Assembly (NCBI GenBank): GCA_951812735.1
Contig: OX638332.1
Coordinates: 144,508 to 208,507 of the forward strand
Length of the DNA: 64,000 bases
DNA from: Candidatus Dadabacteria bacterium
GTDB lineage: Bacteria > Desulfobacterota_D > UBA1144 > Nemesobacterales > Nemesobacteraceae
Direction of reading: 5' to 3'
Below are positions 8,255-17,423 of the stretch, piece after piece (the stretch's first letter is position 1; each line of letters starts with the position of its first letter). The notes below the pieces were generated by a model, which was not told the DNA's origin, ran no database searches, and saw only the letters and a list, made by a program, of their open reading frames with translations. A program made the position numbers and the translations under genes.

Positions 8255-8455
8255 TTAGCCAAGCTTTGATGACTTACGGGAAGGCATTTGTTTCTTCTTG
8301 CTTTTCTTGGACAACTTCTTAGGTTTTGGGTCTTTGGCAAAGAACGACTTAACGACCTGCTTTATCGTTGCGGGAATTGGTTCTATGGCTTGCCCCAATG
8401 ATCTTTTATCCATTTTGATATATCTTTCTCCCCGCTCGGTCCATAAGTTGCCCAA
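8255..8455 (-). CDS. Small basic hypothetical protein
   Basis: A 66-codon ORF whose likely start is the internal methionine (MDKRSLGQ), with GGGGAGAAAG upstream, giving about 52 residues. The C-terminal half is very lysine rich (KPKKLSKKSKKKQ). No known domain is recognised and nothing ties it to its neighbours beyond being in the island. It may be a real small gene or chance. Confidence 0.3.
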   Translation of the reverse strand: MGNLWTERGERYIKMDKRSLGQAIEPIPATIKQVVKSFFAKDPKPKKLSKKSKKKQMPSRKSSKLG

Positions 8456-8574
8456 GTAACAGACTTTACTTCAATCACCACTACTGTCTTATTTTCACTG
8501 AGGTCTCTAAACCTGTCCCAATTCTTTAGCTGTTATCTGGCTATTATATGTCGTCAGTAGCCATACATTAGATA

Positions 8575-8748
8575 GAAGTGGACCCCAAAAACTGGACAGC
8601 GTCTTAAGTGTATTCCTTCGGTAGAGTAAAATCATATACTGGAGGTTCATTATGAGACGTAAGAGGCGTAATCATTGTGTACCTCCTATAGATTAATATA
8701 CTAGAGAAATACACTTAACGAGTTGTCTGAAATTCCGGGTCCACTTCT
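8575..8748. mobile_element. Internally deleted IS3-family element (MITE-like)
   Basis: About 174 bp bounded by imperfect terminal inverted repeats of nearly 40 bp: the left end reads GAAGTGGACCCCAAAAACTG and the complement of the right end GAAGTGGACCCGGAATTTCA, both ending in TTAAGTGTATT. The left end resembles IS3-family ends (CCCCAAAAACTGGACA). Inside are a ribosome site GGAGG and a short ORF starting MRRKRRNH, like the start of IS3-family OrfA. The transposase body is gone, so it could move only with help from a full relative elsewhere. Confidence 0.7.
8652..8696 (+). pseudogene. Remnant of IS3-family orfA start
   Basis: Fourteen codons starting MRRKRRNHC after a GGAGG site (8641-8645). 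The first eight residues look like the N-terminus of IS3-family OrfA (typically M-[RK]-R-K-R-R-N-H-S). The frame then diverges and stops, consistent with the internal deletion of the element. Confidence 0.55.
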
Positions 8749-8873
8749 TATGGATGGGGAACCCACAACAAACCTTTTTCAACAACCATTTGCTGAATCA
8801 TTAAGGAACTGATCTCTAAGCCGGAGTTCTAGGCAACTTACCATGCTCAGACAATATACCGCTCCTGCGGTAG

Positions 8874-9566
8874 TCAAGATTGATTGAGTGAACGTAGAAT
8901 GGTGGCCGTCAAGTTTTGACAAAAATTCTCTTCGTCTCCTTTAGACCAAGTAATAGTTGTACAATGGTTTGTGTCAAAGTGGGTTTTTACGGCCTCAAAT
9001 TTTCCTTTTTCACAGATATAGATTACCGGCTTGCCTAATCCCTCAGCGTAACCTGCCTCCCAATATGCTCCTGGGTTGTCGTGTGTAAGATCGGCGATAA
9101 CAAATTCTGCACCCTTAATCTCCTCACGCATTATGTTGTCGATGATACCGGCACGCCTGACATCGTCCATGTCTACGAGATCACAACCTATACTCTCTCT
9201 CACTGCAGGCTTTACAATTTCTTTTACGAAAAGGTCAAGGTTGGGATCGTTAAACTGCATGGCTATAAACCCATAATTTCCGCCAAACTGCTCACTTTCT
9301 TCCTCATTCTCATTATACAAATTCCATCCATCCCCGGTTAAATTGACCCTTAGAAATGTCGTTCCATCGCTAAGAGTTCTTGCAGGTTCAAGCATTTTTA
9401 CGAAACCACGCTCCCATAATTCCTCAAGCAAGTCATCAGCCAATTCTTCACTCGGAGCACCAATATTTTCGGCGAATCGGTATAGGTCAATCGGTCCGCC
9501 TGATTCTGTTACCTTATCCCCTATATACCGAATTAGGTTTATTGCTTGTTCGTCAAAACTGCTCAT
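8874..9566 (-). CDS. Winged-helix/NDT-like domain protein
   Basis: The 230-aa protein has an N-terminal helical, winged-helix-like part (about 5-80, with an LLEELWERGFV segment) and a C-terminal nucleoside 2-deoxyribosyltransferase-like domain (about 98-225): GFIAMQF (99-105), then EFVIADLT (154-161), then the signature NPGAYWEAGYAEG (164-176) with Glu170 as candidate nucleophile, and KPVIYIC. True NDTs act on nucleosides; this branch has only predicted function, possibly nucleotide sensing or cleavage. It is isolated between a MITE and the pentapeptide-FRG gene, and a GGAGGAAA ribosome site precedes the ATG. Involvement in defence is inferred from location. Confidence 0.7.
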   Translation of the reverse strand: MSSFDEQAINLIRYIGDKVTESGGPIDLYRFAENIGAPSEELADDLLEELWERGFVKMLEPARTLSDGTTFLRVNLTGDGWNLYNENEEESEQFGGNYGFIAMQFNDPNLDLFVKEIVKPAVRESIGCDLVDMDDVRRAGIIDNIMREEIKGAEFVIADLTHDNPGAYWEAGYAEGLGKPVIYICEKGKFEAVKTHFDTNHCTTITWSKGDEENFCQNLTATILRSLNQS

Positions 9567-9799
9567 AATATTTCCTCCTTCTCAGACCAATTTAGATATA
9601 CCAACCTGTCACGTTAAGCTCTAACAATTTCTTCAACGTGGAGTCATTATACAAGACTCAAGGAAAAACTTGCAGAGTTCATTTTATATCTACTACAGAA
9701 ATGATACAAAAAGTTGCTAGACAAGTTGTAGAAAAGGAATTCATACTTTCAAAAAGGCATAATACTTGAGTTTTTCGTGAACAAGATCGTGAAAAATCT

Positions 9800-11287
9800 T
9801 TACTCCATCTTTCGAGAATTGCGCTCTTCGCAGCGCTCCACAATCGCTTCGGCAGACTCATCAAGACCTGGGAAAAGAACTTCACGTGTTACGTTCAGAA
9901 ATTTTAACTCGTCTAAAATCCCATCTTTGCTATCAGTGGGCACAGTTAATTTGTAGTGATGGTACACCGGTGTATTTTTGTTTAATTCTAGGATTTTCTT
10001 TGTTTCAAATCGCTTGTGGAACGCGGAAATTAAGAAAGCACCAGACTGTGCTCTGATTCGTTCAAATGATTGTTGGGCTTCCACAACGAAAACACGGAAA
10101 AAATCTCTTATGTCAATTCGTTCTTTGAAGTGCGGTTTTTCCTGCCAAATATGATTATAAAGGCGGTCCATAATAGGGAGATATTCATTCCCTTCGTAAA
10201 GAGGTATAGAATCTTCTTCATCTTCTTCCAAATTACCACCCATGAGTATGTCTTGCTCAGAACGCGGAAGCTTCGCCAAATTCGCAATAATGCTGACCGC
10301 GTCGCTGTCAAATGTCTTTACAATATCTTTAGGTACCACAAAAACATGTAATGTGCCGTTATTTGAACCTTGAGGACGTTCACAAGCGTGGAATAGGGCT
10401 ACAAGAGGGTTTCGCGTAATGTCAAGGAGTCGAGTTTTGAGTCCATGATGTTGCGCTATAACCCACTGCGAAAGAGCCGAGGTTGCTCCGATAAAATCCT
10501 CTGGTCTTTGCGACATCAGATCAAGCAGCATCTCACCTTCCTTGTCGCGTAAGGTTGCTTTCCCCTCTGGTGAATTTCGCATTACAGAGGGACAAAGTTC
10601 CCAAGAATCGTCGCCTTCTCCACGGAAATAAAACATGTAGTTGTCATTGAAAGAAGTTCCCTCCAACTTGTTTTCGTAATACTTCTCGAAAGATTGACGG
10701 ATCCTAATCAAGTCTCCAACTTTTTTGACTCGATTACGAAACTTACGGGTTTTTGTTACTAAGACTTTCGGGTCGGGAAAGAGAATAGATGTCCAGGGTT
10801 TCGTATAAGCAATATCCGCACCAATTAGAATTGCATCTTTAAGGTTAGTGCCATTAAGCTCTGCTCTTCCAAGGTTGGCACGAGTGAAGTCAGCACCGGC
10901 AAGTTCAGCACCTCGCACATCCGCATGGGAAAGGTCCGCACCGGTAAGTTTAGCACCAGTAAGGCTTGCCTTGCGAAGGTCACTATCGAAGAGCGAAGCT
11001 CTTTCAAAGTTGGAATATCTCAAGTCAGCTTTCCTGAAACTAAAGTGTGGTAGTTCCGCATCTTGAAAAAGTCCGTAGCTTAGATTGATGCCGTCAAGGA
11101 AAAAACCTTCAACCCAAAGCCCTCGTCTTTTCTTGTGAACTGATCCTAGAAGTTCACTAGAGAGATCTGCTTCAGTGAAATCAGGCCGAAAAAAAGCGGG
11201 ATCAAAAGTATCTCTTGCTTCCAAGCGTTTAGCATTCCAAGAGTCAACACTTTCGCAAAGCCATTGTATGTGTTTTTGTTTAGCCAT
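9800..11287 (-). CDS. Pentapeptide-repeat FRG-domain protein
   Basis: The 495-aa product starts with a helical leader, then pentapeptide repeats from about 65 to 160 of the A-[DEN]-L-x-x type (for example LTGADLSHADVRGAELAGAD), which form a right-handed quadrilateral beta-helix. An FRG domain follows: YFRGEGD (220-226), and WVIAQHHGLKTRLLDITRNP (275-294), the best conserved FRG block. The C-terminal part (about 300-495) contains acidic and mixed segments without a known motif. Pentapeptide helices can mimic DNA or bind proteins; no function is established for the fusion. It is the second FRG protein within 5 kb, with no shared partner domain with the first. Confidence 0.8.
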   Translation of the reverse strand: MAKQKHIQWLCESVDSWNAKRLEARDTFDPAFFRPDFTEADLSSELLGSVHKKRRGLWVEGFFLDGINLSYGLFQDAELPHFSFRKADLRYSNFERASLFDSDLRKASLTGAKLTGADLSHADVRGAELAGADFTRANLGRAELNGTNLKDAILIGADIAYTKPWTSILFPDPKVLVTKTRKFRNRVKKVGDLIRIRQSFEKYYENKLEGTSFNDNYMFYFRGEGDDSWELCPSVMRNSPEGKATLRDKEGEMLLDLMSQRPEDFIGATSALSQWVIAQHHGLKTRLLDITRNPLVALFHACERPQGSNNGTLHVFVVPKDIVKTFDSDAVSIIANLAKLPRSEQDILMGGNLEEDEEDSIPLYEGNEYLPIMDRLYNHIWQEKPHFKERIDIRDFFRVFVVEAQQSFERIRAQSGAFLISAFHKRFETKKILELNKNTPVYHHYKLTVPTDSKDGILDELKFLNVTREVLFPGLDESAEAIVERCEERNSRKME

Positions 11288-11832
11288 AAAATTTTTTTGT
11301 GCATCTGATCAAGTTCGATTTTTAAAGGAAACTTGTAAAACGGGCTAATGAACGCTTTATTTATCTTGACATTTTACGTGAATTTAACCCCGAAACACAA
11401 TAGAGAAAAAGCCTAGCTGTGATAATACTGGTACAAGGCAAAGAAAAAAAATGAAAAATCATGAAGAGCTTTTCCTTGCAAGTATTACTGTAGATATTGC
11501 TCCATCTAGCTAAGCAGGAATAGTTTTTTCCCTACGTTCGCGACTCAATTATCGCTTCAGAATAGTGACGTTCCTCAGTAGACCGCAATAGGTATCCTTT
11601 TTCGTTGTTTTTACATCATTAGTAACCATAAAGAAGCACGAAATAGTTCCGCTGAAGTAGTGATATTTTTTCCCCTGCGGTTAAAATGATTTTCCGAATC
11701 TGGGCTTCCGCTCCGGGTCCAAAGCACCTTTTTTGAGCGTCTGAGGCCGGGTTCCGGATTACAAGGACGACATGGTTTTTCCATGTTGCAAATTTTCCCC
11801 GCGGCCCCGCTTCGCCGCGTTTTGTACGGACA
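11288..11832. other. Island-core boundary, intergenic
   Basis: About 545 bp with no supported gene. The left half is AT-rich like the island; composition rises to GC-rich close to aceE, where a small hairpin (CGCGG 11800-11804, CCGCG 11815-11819, then TTTT) precedes the start. A TTGACA near 11368 lacks a matching -10. No tRNA or direct repeat marking an integration site is visible. Confidence 0.45.
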
Positions 11833-14502
11833 ATGGAAGAAGACCCTCAAATATCGGAAGAAGAAGCAGAAGACCGGGAATGGATCGAATCGCTTGAATA
11901 CGTGATCGAGAATTCCGGGCGCGAGAGGGCGAGTGATCTGCTCAGGAAGCTCCGGATTTATTCCCAGAAGAAAGGCGTCGAGATCCCCTACGCCGCGAAC
12001 ACCCCTTACGTGAACACCATTTCCCTTGAGGATCAGCCACCTTACCCCGGCAACTACGAGATAGAGCGCAACATCAGAAGCATAATAAGGTGGAACGCCA
12101 TGGCCCTGGTCGTGCGCGCAAACAGGATAAGTGAGGGCATCGGCGGACACATCTCCACCTACGCCTCAGCCGCCACGCTCTACGAGATAGGTTTCCACCA
12201 TTTCTTCAGGGCCGGCGGTGAGAACAGGGAAGGGGACATAATCTACTTCCAGGGACACGCCTCGCCGGGCATATACGCAAGGGCGTTTCTCGAAGGCACG
12301 GTATCTATCGAGCAGATGCGCAATTTCAGAAGGGAGATCGGCGGAGAAGGCCTTTCTTCTTATCCTCACCCCTGGCTCATGCCGGACTTCTGGGAGTTCC
12401 CGACGGTCTCAATGGGACTCTCCCCCATAATGGCGATTTACCAGGCCCGTTTCAACAGGTACCTCGAGGACAGGGGGCTTAAGCCCCGCACCGACGCCAA
12501 GGTGTGGGCCTTTATCGGGGACGGGGAAACGGACGAGCCTGAAACCCTGGGAGCCATCACCCTAGCGTCAAGAGAGAAACTCGACAACCTCATATTCGTC
12601 ATTAACTGCAACCTCCAGCGCCTAGACGGCCCCGTGAGGGGAAACGGCAAGATAATACAGGAGCTCGAAAGAATCTTCAGGGGGGCAGGGTGGAACGTGA
12701 TAAAGGTTGTCTGGGGAGGAACCTGGGACCCGCTTCTGGCGCAGGACAAAGACGGCTTTCTGGTCGAGAGGATGGAGGCGGCCCTTGACGGAGATTACCA
12801 GAAGTACACCATATCTCCCGGAAAATACATAAGGGAGCATTTTTTCGGTACCCGCCCTGAAATCCTCGAGATGGTCGAGGGGCACTCAGACGAGCAGCTT
12901 GAGAAACTCGCAAGGGGCGGCCATGACTCAGAGAAGGTCTACGCCGCCTACAAGGCCGCGGTTGAGAACACGGGCTCTCCCACCGTGATTCTAGCTAAGA
13001 CCATAAAGGGTTACGGCCTTGGGGAAGCTGGGGAGGGCAAGAACATTACCCACCAGCAGAAAAAGCTAAACGAAGAAGAACTCAAACGTTTTCGGACCCG
13101 CTTTTACATCCCTATTACGGACCAGGAAATCAGAAGAGCCCCATTCTACAGACCCGCTCCCGAGAGCCCCGAGATGAACTATCTCCGCGAAAAAAGGGAA
13201 GCTCTCGGCGGAACCATCCCCAAGCGGACCGTACGGGCTAAGCCCTTGGAGAAAATTCCGGAAAAAGTTTTTGAAGAGTTCAAAAAGGCATCTGGGTCCA
13301 AAAGAAAAGTGGCCACGACCATGGTGATAGTCCACATGCTCTCAAGGCTCATGCGCGACAAGGATATAGGAGATCTGATAGTCCCCATAGTCCCGGACGA
13401 GGCGAGAACCTTCGGGATGGAGGCGCTTTTCCGCCAGGTGGGCATCTACTCAAGCGTGGGGCAGCTCTACGAACCGGTTGACGCGGACACCCTCCTTTAC
13501 TACAAGGAGGCAAAGGACGGACAGATTCTCGAAGAAGGCATAACCGAGGCGGGAAGCATGTCTTCCTTTATAGCGGCCGGAACGGCCTACTCGACCCACG
13601 GCATAAACACCATCCCCTTTTTCATTTACTACTCGATGTTCGGCTTTCAGAGAATAGGAGACCTTATCTGGGCCGCCGCCGACATGAAATGCCGGGGCTT
13701 TATGGTGGGAGGCACCGCGGGGCGGACCACCCTTGCGGGCGAGGGTCTTCAGCATCAGGATGGAAACAGCCATCATTTCGCCTACGCGTATCCGAACCTG
13801 CGGGCCTATGATCCGGCTTTTTCCTACGAGATAGCGGTGATAGTAAGGGACGGGATAAAAAGGATGTACCAGGACGGGGAGGAGATATTCTACTACATAA
13901 CAGTGATGAACGAGCGCTACGTGCAGCCCGCCATGCCTGAGGGGGTAGAGGAAGGTATAATAAAAGGGATGTACAGGTTCGCCCCTTCGCAGATCGAGGA
14001 CTCGGGGAAAAAGGTCCATCTTTTCGGAAGCGGGGCCATAATGAACGAGGTTCTCTGGGCAAAGGAAGTGCTTGAGACTGCCTACGGCGTCCCGACCGAC
14101 GTCTGGAGCGTAACGAGCTACAAGGCGCTTTACGATGACGCGAAGGAGACAGAAAGGCGAAACCGCCTCAATCCCGGGGAGAAGAGAAGAAGAAACTACA
14201 TCTCGGAGTGCATGGAAGGGGAAGACGGGGTGTTTATCGCCGCGACCGATTACTTAAAAAGCCTTCCCGATTCTGTTTCCGCCCACTTCCCCAAGCCCCT
14301 TGTTTCCCTGGGAACTGACGGGTTCGGAAGAAGCGACACCCGCGAGGCGCTTCGCGACTTTTTCGAGGTCGACTACCGTCACATCGCGATTGCGGCCCTT
14401 TATGAGCTTTGCAGGGAAGGCAGGATCGATGAGGGAACCGTTAACGAAGCTATAAGCGAATTTGGAATTGACCGGGGAAAGCCAAGCCCCTCGGTCTCGT
14501 GA
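11833..14502 (+). CDS. aceE: Pyruvate dehydrogenase E1 component, homodimeric type
   Basis: The 889-aa length and collinear motifs match gammaproteobacterial AceE (E. coli 887 aa). It decarboxylates pyruvate with thiamine diphosphate and transfers the acetyl group to lipoyl-E2. Visible are GGHISTYASAATLYE, the ThDP/Mg motif GDGETDEPE (about 236-244) through INCNLQRLDGPV, and conserved blocks EAGSMSSFIAAGTAYSTHG and GTAGRTTLAGEGLQHQDGNS. It heads the operon aceE-E2-E3. The ATG start has no strong ribosome site, but upstream no alternative extends it sensibly. The E2 start lies 13 bp after the stop. Confidence 0.97.
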   Translation: MEEDPQISEEEAEDREWIESLEYVIENSGRERASDLLRKLRIYSQKKGVEIPYAANTPYVNTISLEDQPPYPGNYEIERNIRSIIRWNAMALVVRANRISEGIGGHISTYASAATLYEIGFHHFFRAGGENREGDIIYFQGHASPGIYARAFLEGTVSIEQMRNFRREIGGEGLSSYPHPWLMPDFWEFPTVSMGLSPIMAIYQARFNRYLEDRGLKPRTDAKVWAFIGDGETDEPETLGAITLASREKLDNLIFVINCNLQRLDGPVRGNGKIIQELERIFRGAGWNVIKVVWGGTWDPLLAQDKDGFLVERMEAALDGDYQKYTISPGKYIREHFFGTRPEILEMVEGHSDEQLEKLARGGHDSEKVYAAYKAAVENTGSPTVILAKTIKGYGLGEAGEGKNITHQQKKLNEEELKRFRTRFYIPITDQEIRRAPFYRPAPESPEMNYLREKREALGGTIPKRTVRAKPLEKIPEKVFEEFKKASGSKRKVATTMVIVHMLSRLMRDKDIGDLIVPIVPDEARTFGMEALFRQVGIYSSVGQLYEPVDADTLLYYKEAKDGQILEEGITEAGSMSSFIAAGTAYSTHGINTIPFFIYYSMFGFQRIGDLIWAAADMKCRGFMVGGTAGRTTLAGEGLQHQDGNSHHFAYAYPNLRAYDPAFSYEIAVIVRDGIKRMYQDGEEIFYYITVMNERYVQPAMPEGVEEGIIKGMYRFAPSQIEDSGKKVHLFGSGAIMNEVLWAKEVLETAYGVPTDVWSVTSYKALYDDAKETERRNRLNPGEKRRRNYISECMEGEDGVFIAATDYLKSLPDSVSAHFPKPLVSLGTDGFGRSDTREALRDFFEVDYRHIAIAALYELCREGRIDEGTVNEAISEFGIDRGKPSPSVS

Positions 14503-14515
14503 CGAGGAACACAAA

Positions 14516-15832
14516 TTGATAGAGTTCAGGCTTCCCGAACTTGGAGAAGGAATTGAATCCGGGCAGGTGATAGAGGTTCTTGTCGCGCCCGGAGACAGGG
14601 TCTCGCTTGAGCAGCCCCTGCTTGAAGTGGAAACTGACAAAGCCGCGGTTGAGATCCCTTCCCCCACCGACGGAACGGTTGTCGACGTTCTCGTAAGCGC
14701 CGGGGACACCGTAGCGATAAACGAAGTCCTTGTAAGGATAGACGGCGACTCAGAGGACAAAGAGCCTGCTTCAGCGGAACCCGACGCCTCGGCTGCGGTG
14801 GATGAGGCAGAAGAGGAAAGCCCCGCCACAGCTGAAAAACCCGCCGCAAAGAAAAAACCCCCGGAAGAAGAAAAAAAACAGTCCCCAGCATCCAAAAGCG
14901 CACGCCCGGATGATATTGCCCCGGCAGGACCTCTTGGAGTTGCTGCGGCACCTTCGGTGAGACGTCTAGCGAGGGAACTTGGCGTTGAGCTTTCATCTGT
15001 CTCTGGAACGGGTCCCCGAGGGAGGATACTTGAGCGGGATGTAAAGACCCACGCCAAGGCCATAATAAGGTCCGCGTCTTCAGCTCCTGCTGTGCCCGAA
15101 GAGCCCGAGCTTCCTGATTTTTCAAGATGGGGAGAGACGGTTACCGAGAATTTTTCTACGGTGAGAAAGCTTACGGCCGAGCGCCTCACCCAGGCGTGGA
15201 CGGCCCCGCACGTAACGCAGTTTGACAAGACAGACGCCACACGGCTTGAGGAATTGAGAAAACTCAACAAGGAGAAGGTGACCGAGGCCGGTGGGAGCCT
15301 GACCGTAACCGCGATTCTGGTAAAGGCGCTTTCCCGGGCGCTTCTCGAGTTTCCGAAGTTCAATTCAAGCATCCACATGGGAAGCCGTACTATCGTTTAC
15401 AAAAAATACGTAAACATAGGGGTCGCGGTGGATACGGAGAGGGGACTTCTTGTTCCGGTGATAAGGGGCGTAGATAAAAAAGACATAACGCAGATATCGG
15501 TTGAACTTACAGATATATCATCCAGGGCGAGGGCGAAGAAGCTCTCGGCGGACAGGCTCCAGGGAGGCAGCTTCACGATAACTAACCTGGGAGGGATAGG
15601 GGGGACCTTTTTCACTCCGATTCTCAACCCGCCTGAAGTTGCCATACTGGGAGTCTCAAGATCTTCCGTTGAGCCCGTGTATGTTGACGGGGAGTTTATG
15701 CCGAAACTCATGCTTCCGCTCTCGCTTTCCTACGATCACAGAATTATAGACGGGGCGGAGGCGGCCAGGTTTCTCAGGTGGCTTTGCGAGATGCTCGAAG
15801 GCTCTCCCGAGAGTTTATTCGAGGGGGTGTAG
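14516..15832 (+). CDS. aceF: Pyruvate dehydrogenase E2, dihydrolipoamide acetyltransferase
   Basis: E2 accepts acetyl groups on a swinging lipoyl lysine and passes them to CoA. From a TTG at 14516 (GAGGAA site just upstream) the protein is 438 aa: a single lipoyl domain with EVETDKAAVEIPSP (Lys42), an Ala/Pro/Lys/Glu-rich linker (about 85-140), an E3/E1-binding domain (APSVRRLARELGVELSSVSG) and the catalytic domain ending SYDHRIIDGAEAARFL with the His-x-x-x-Asp active site. An upstream in-frame TTG at 14462 would overlap aceE by 41 bp and add a non-homologous extension, so 14516 is preferred. Only one lipoyl domain is present, compared with three in E. coli AceF. Confidence 0.95.
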   Translation: MIEFRLPELGEGIESGQVIEVLVAPGDRVSLEQPLLEVETDKAAVEIPSPTDGTVVDVLVSAGDTVAINEVLVRIDGDSEDKEPASAEPDASAAVDEAEEESPATAEKPAAKKKPPEEEKKQSPASKSARPDDIAPAGPLGVAAAPSVRRLARELGVELSSVSGTGPRGRILERDVKTHAKAIIRSASSAPAVPEEPELPDFSRWGETVTENFSTVRKLTAERLTQAWTAPHVTQFDKTDATRLEELRKLNKEKVTEAGGSLTVTAILVKALSRALLEFPKFNSSIHMGSRTIVYKKYVNIGVAVDTERGLLVPVIRGVDKKDITQISVELTDISSRARAKKLSADRLQGGSFTITNLGGIGGTFFTPILNPPEVAILGVSRSSVEPVYVDGEFMPKLMLPLSLSYDHRIIDGAEAARFLRWLCEMLEGSPESLFEGV

Positions 15833-15838
15833 ACGGCT

Positions 15839-17272
15839 ATGGAAAAAATAATAACGGAAGTGGCGGTTATAGGGGCGGGCCCGGGGGGATACCCCGCGGC
15901 GTTTGCCCTGGCTGACAAGGGGAAGAAAGTTGTGCTTATAGATCCCGAGGCAAACCCCGGAGGGGTATGTCTCTACAGGGGATGCATACCTTCAAAGGCT
16001 CTTTTGCACGCGGCGAAGGTGGCCGAGGAGGCAAGGGACGCAGAGGATTTCGGTCTCAGCTACGGCGAACCGAAAGTGGATCCCGAAAAGCTCTTTTCGT
16101 GGAAAGACGGGGTGGTGGCGAAGCTAACTGGCGGGCTTCGGTCGCTTACCAAGGCAAGAAAAATAAATTACGTGCGGGGAAGGGCGTCTTTTACCTCGTC
16201 TGGGGCTCTTCGCGTCGTAACAAATTCGGGGGAGGAGCGGGAAATCGTGTTTCAAAATGCCATTATCTCAACTGGTTCTGTTTCAGGAAAAATTCCGGGA
16301 GTGGACTCTGGTTCCCGAAACGTGGTCGATTCTGACGGCGCTCTCTCGATGGGGGAGATTCCAAGTAGCCTGCTCGTGGTAGGCGGAGGTTACATAGGCC
16401 TTGAACTTGGAACGTTTTTTTCCTCTCTGGGTACGGAGGTAACGGTAGTCGAGATGCTCCCGGGGCTCCTGCAGGGGATTGACAGGGACCTTGCGGGCGT
16501 GCTTAAAAAGAGGCTTGATGAGAAATTCAAGTCTATAATGCTCGAAACAAAACTAGTTTCTATCAATGAATTAGATAACGAAGTTCAAGTATCATTTGAA
16601 GCCGATGGAAAAAGCTTCGAAGAGAAATATGAGAAGGTTCTTATTTCGGTAGGAAGGGTGCCGTACACAGAAGGTCTCGGCCTTGAGAACACCCGGGTCA
16701 CGCTCGACGGGAAGGGCTTTATAGAGACGGATACGCAGAGAAAAACGGCCGACCCGACGATTTTTGCCATCGGAGACGTTGCCGGGGAGCCCATGCTTGC
16801 CCACAAGGCAACGTATGAAGCCAAGATCGTGGCCGAGGTCATAACCGGAGCCAAGACCCATTACGACCCCCGGGCTGTTCCTGCGGTCATATTTACCGAC
16901 CCGGAAATCGCCTGGTGCGGCATGACTGAGAGTGAGGCCAAAGAGACCGGAGTGGAAATAGAGGTATCAAAATTTCCATGGGCGGCATCGGGAAGAGCAC
17001 TTACACTTAACAGGACTGATGGTCTTACGAAGATCATAACCCACAGGGGGACCGGGAGGGTTGTCGGAGTCGGAATCGTCGGACCGCAGGCGGGGGAGCT
17101 CATATCGGAATCCGTTCTGGCGATTGAAATGGGTGCGACCGCGGAGGACATGGCTTTTTCAATACATCCTCACCCGACTCTTACGGAAACCCTAATGGAA
17201 GCCGCAGAAGGTATATACGGGGCAAGCACACATATTATGAAAAGGCGCTCGGGCAGGGCTCCGCGCAAGTGA
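15839..17272 (+). CDS. lpdA: Dihydrolipoyl dehydrogenase (E3)
   Basis: The 477-aa flavoprotein reoxidises dihydrolipoamide with NAD. Motifs seen: FAD-binding GAGPGG (12-17), redox-active disulfide CLYRGC (44-49) followed by IPSK, NAD-binding VVGGGYIGLELG, FAD site TIFAIGDVAGEPMLAHKA and the C-terminal HPHPTLTE with the catalytic His. The first cysteine block is CLYRGC in place of the usual CLNxGC, as in several lipoamide dehydrogenases. It starts 6 bp after E2 and completes the PDH operon. Confidence 0.96.
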   Translation: MEKIITEVAVIGAGPGGYPAAFALADKGKKVVLIDPEANPGGVCLYRGCIPSKALLHAAKVAEEARDAEDFGLSYGEPKVDPEKLFSWKDGVVAKLTGGLRSLTKARKINYVRGRASFTSSGALRVVTNSGEEREIVFQNAIISTGSVSGKIPGVDSGSRNVVDSDGALSMGEIPSSLLVVGGGYIGLELGTFFSSLGTEVTVVEMLPGLLQGIDRDLAGVLKKRLDEKFKSIMLETKLVSINELDNEVQVSFEADGKSFEEKYEKVLISVGRVPYTEGLGLENTRVTLDGKGFIETDTQRKTADPTIFAIGDVAGEPMLAHKATYEAKIVAEVITGAKTHYDPRAVPAVIFTDPEIAWCGMTESEAKETGVEIEVSKFPWAASGRALTLNRTDGLTKIITHRGTGRVVGVGIVGPQAGELISESVLAIEMGATAEDMAFSIHPHPTLTETLMEAAEGIYGASTHIMKRRSGRAPRK

Positions 17273-17360
17273 CGGTGGAGTGTTTGTGGCGGCCCGTGAG
17301 GAACTGGGAGGTCAATCCAAGCCTTCGCGGTGAAATAAAGCGCCTATATTTGATACCCGG

Positions 17361-17388
17361 TTGACAACAAACCTAGAAGATGTAGAAT
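17361..17388 (+). promoter_or_regulatory. Sigma-70 promoter for rpsT
   Basis: TTGACA (17361-17366), 16 bp, TAGAAT (17383-17388), about 35 bp before the rpsT ATG. The TTG of the -35 box would otherwise read as an in-frame upstream start, which is why a longer ORF is misleading. Confidence 0.75.
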
Positions 17389-17423
17389 TTGACCTTCAAT
17401 TTGCAAACCCTTGGAGGATTTTA

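Noticed and set aside
11798-11823. A terminator or attenuator before aceE
   Set aside because: The stem is only 5 bp and the T-run 4; too weak to claim.
11611-12150. A 179-codon minus-strand ORF before aceE
   Set aside because: Most of it lies opposite the aceE start region; no ribosome site or known domain.
14254-15378. A 374-codon minus-strand ORF
   Set aside because: It is antisense to the end of aceE and most of the E2 gene; serine-rich low-complexity translation is typical of a shadow frame.
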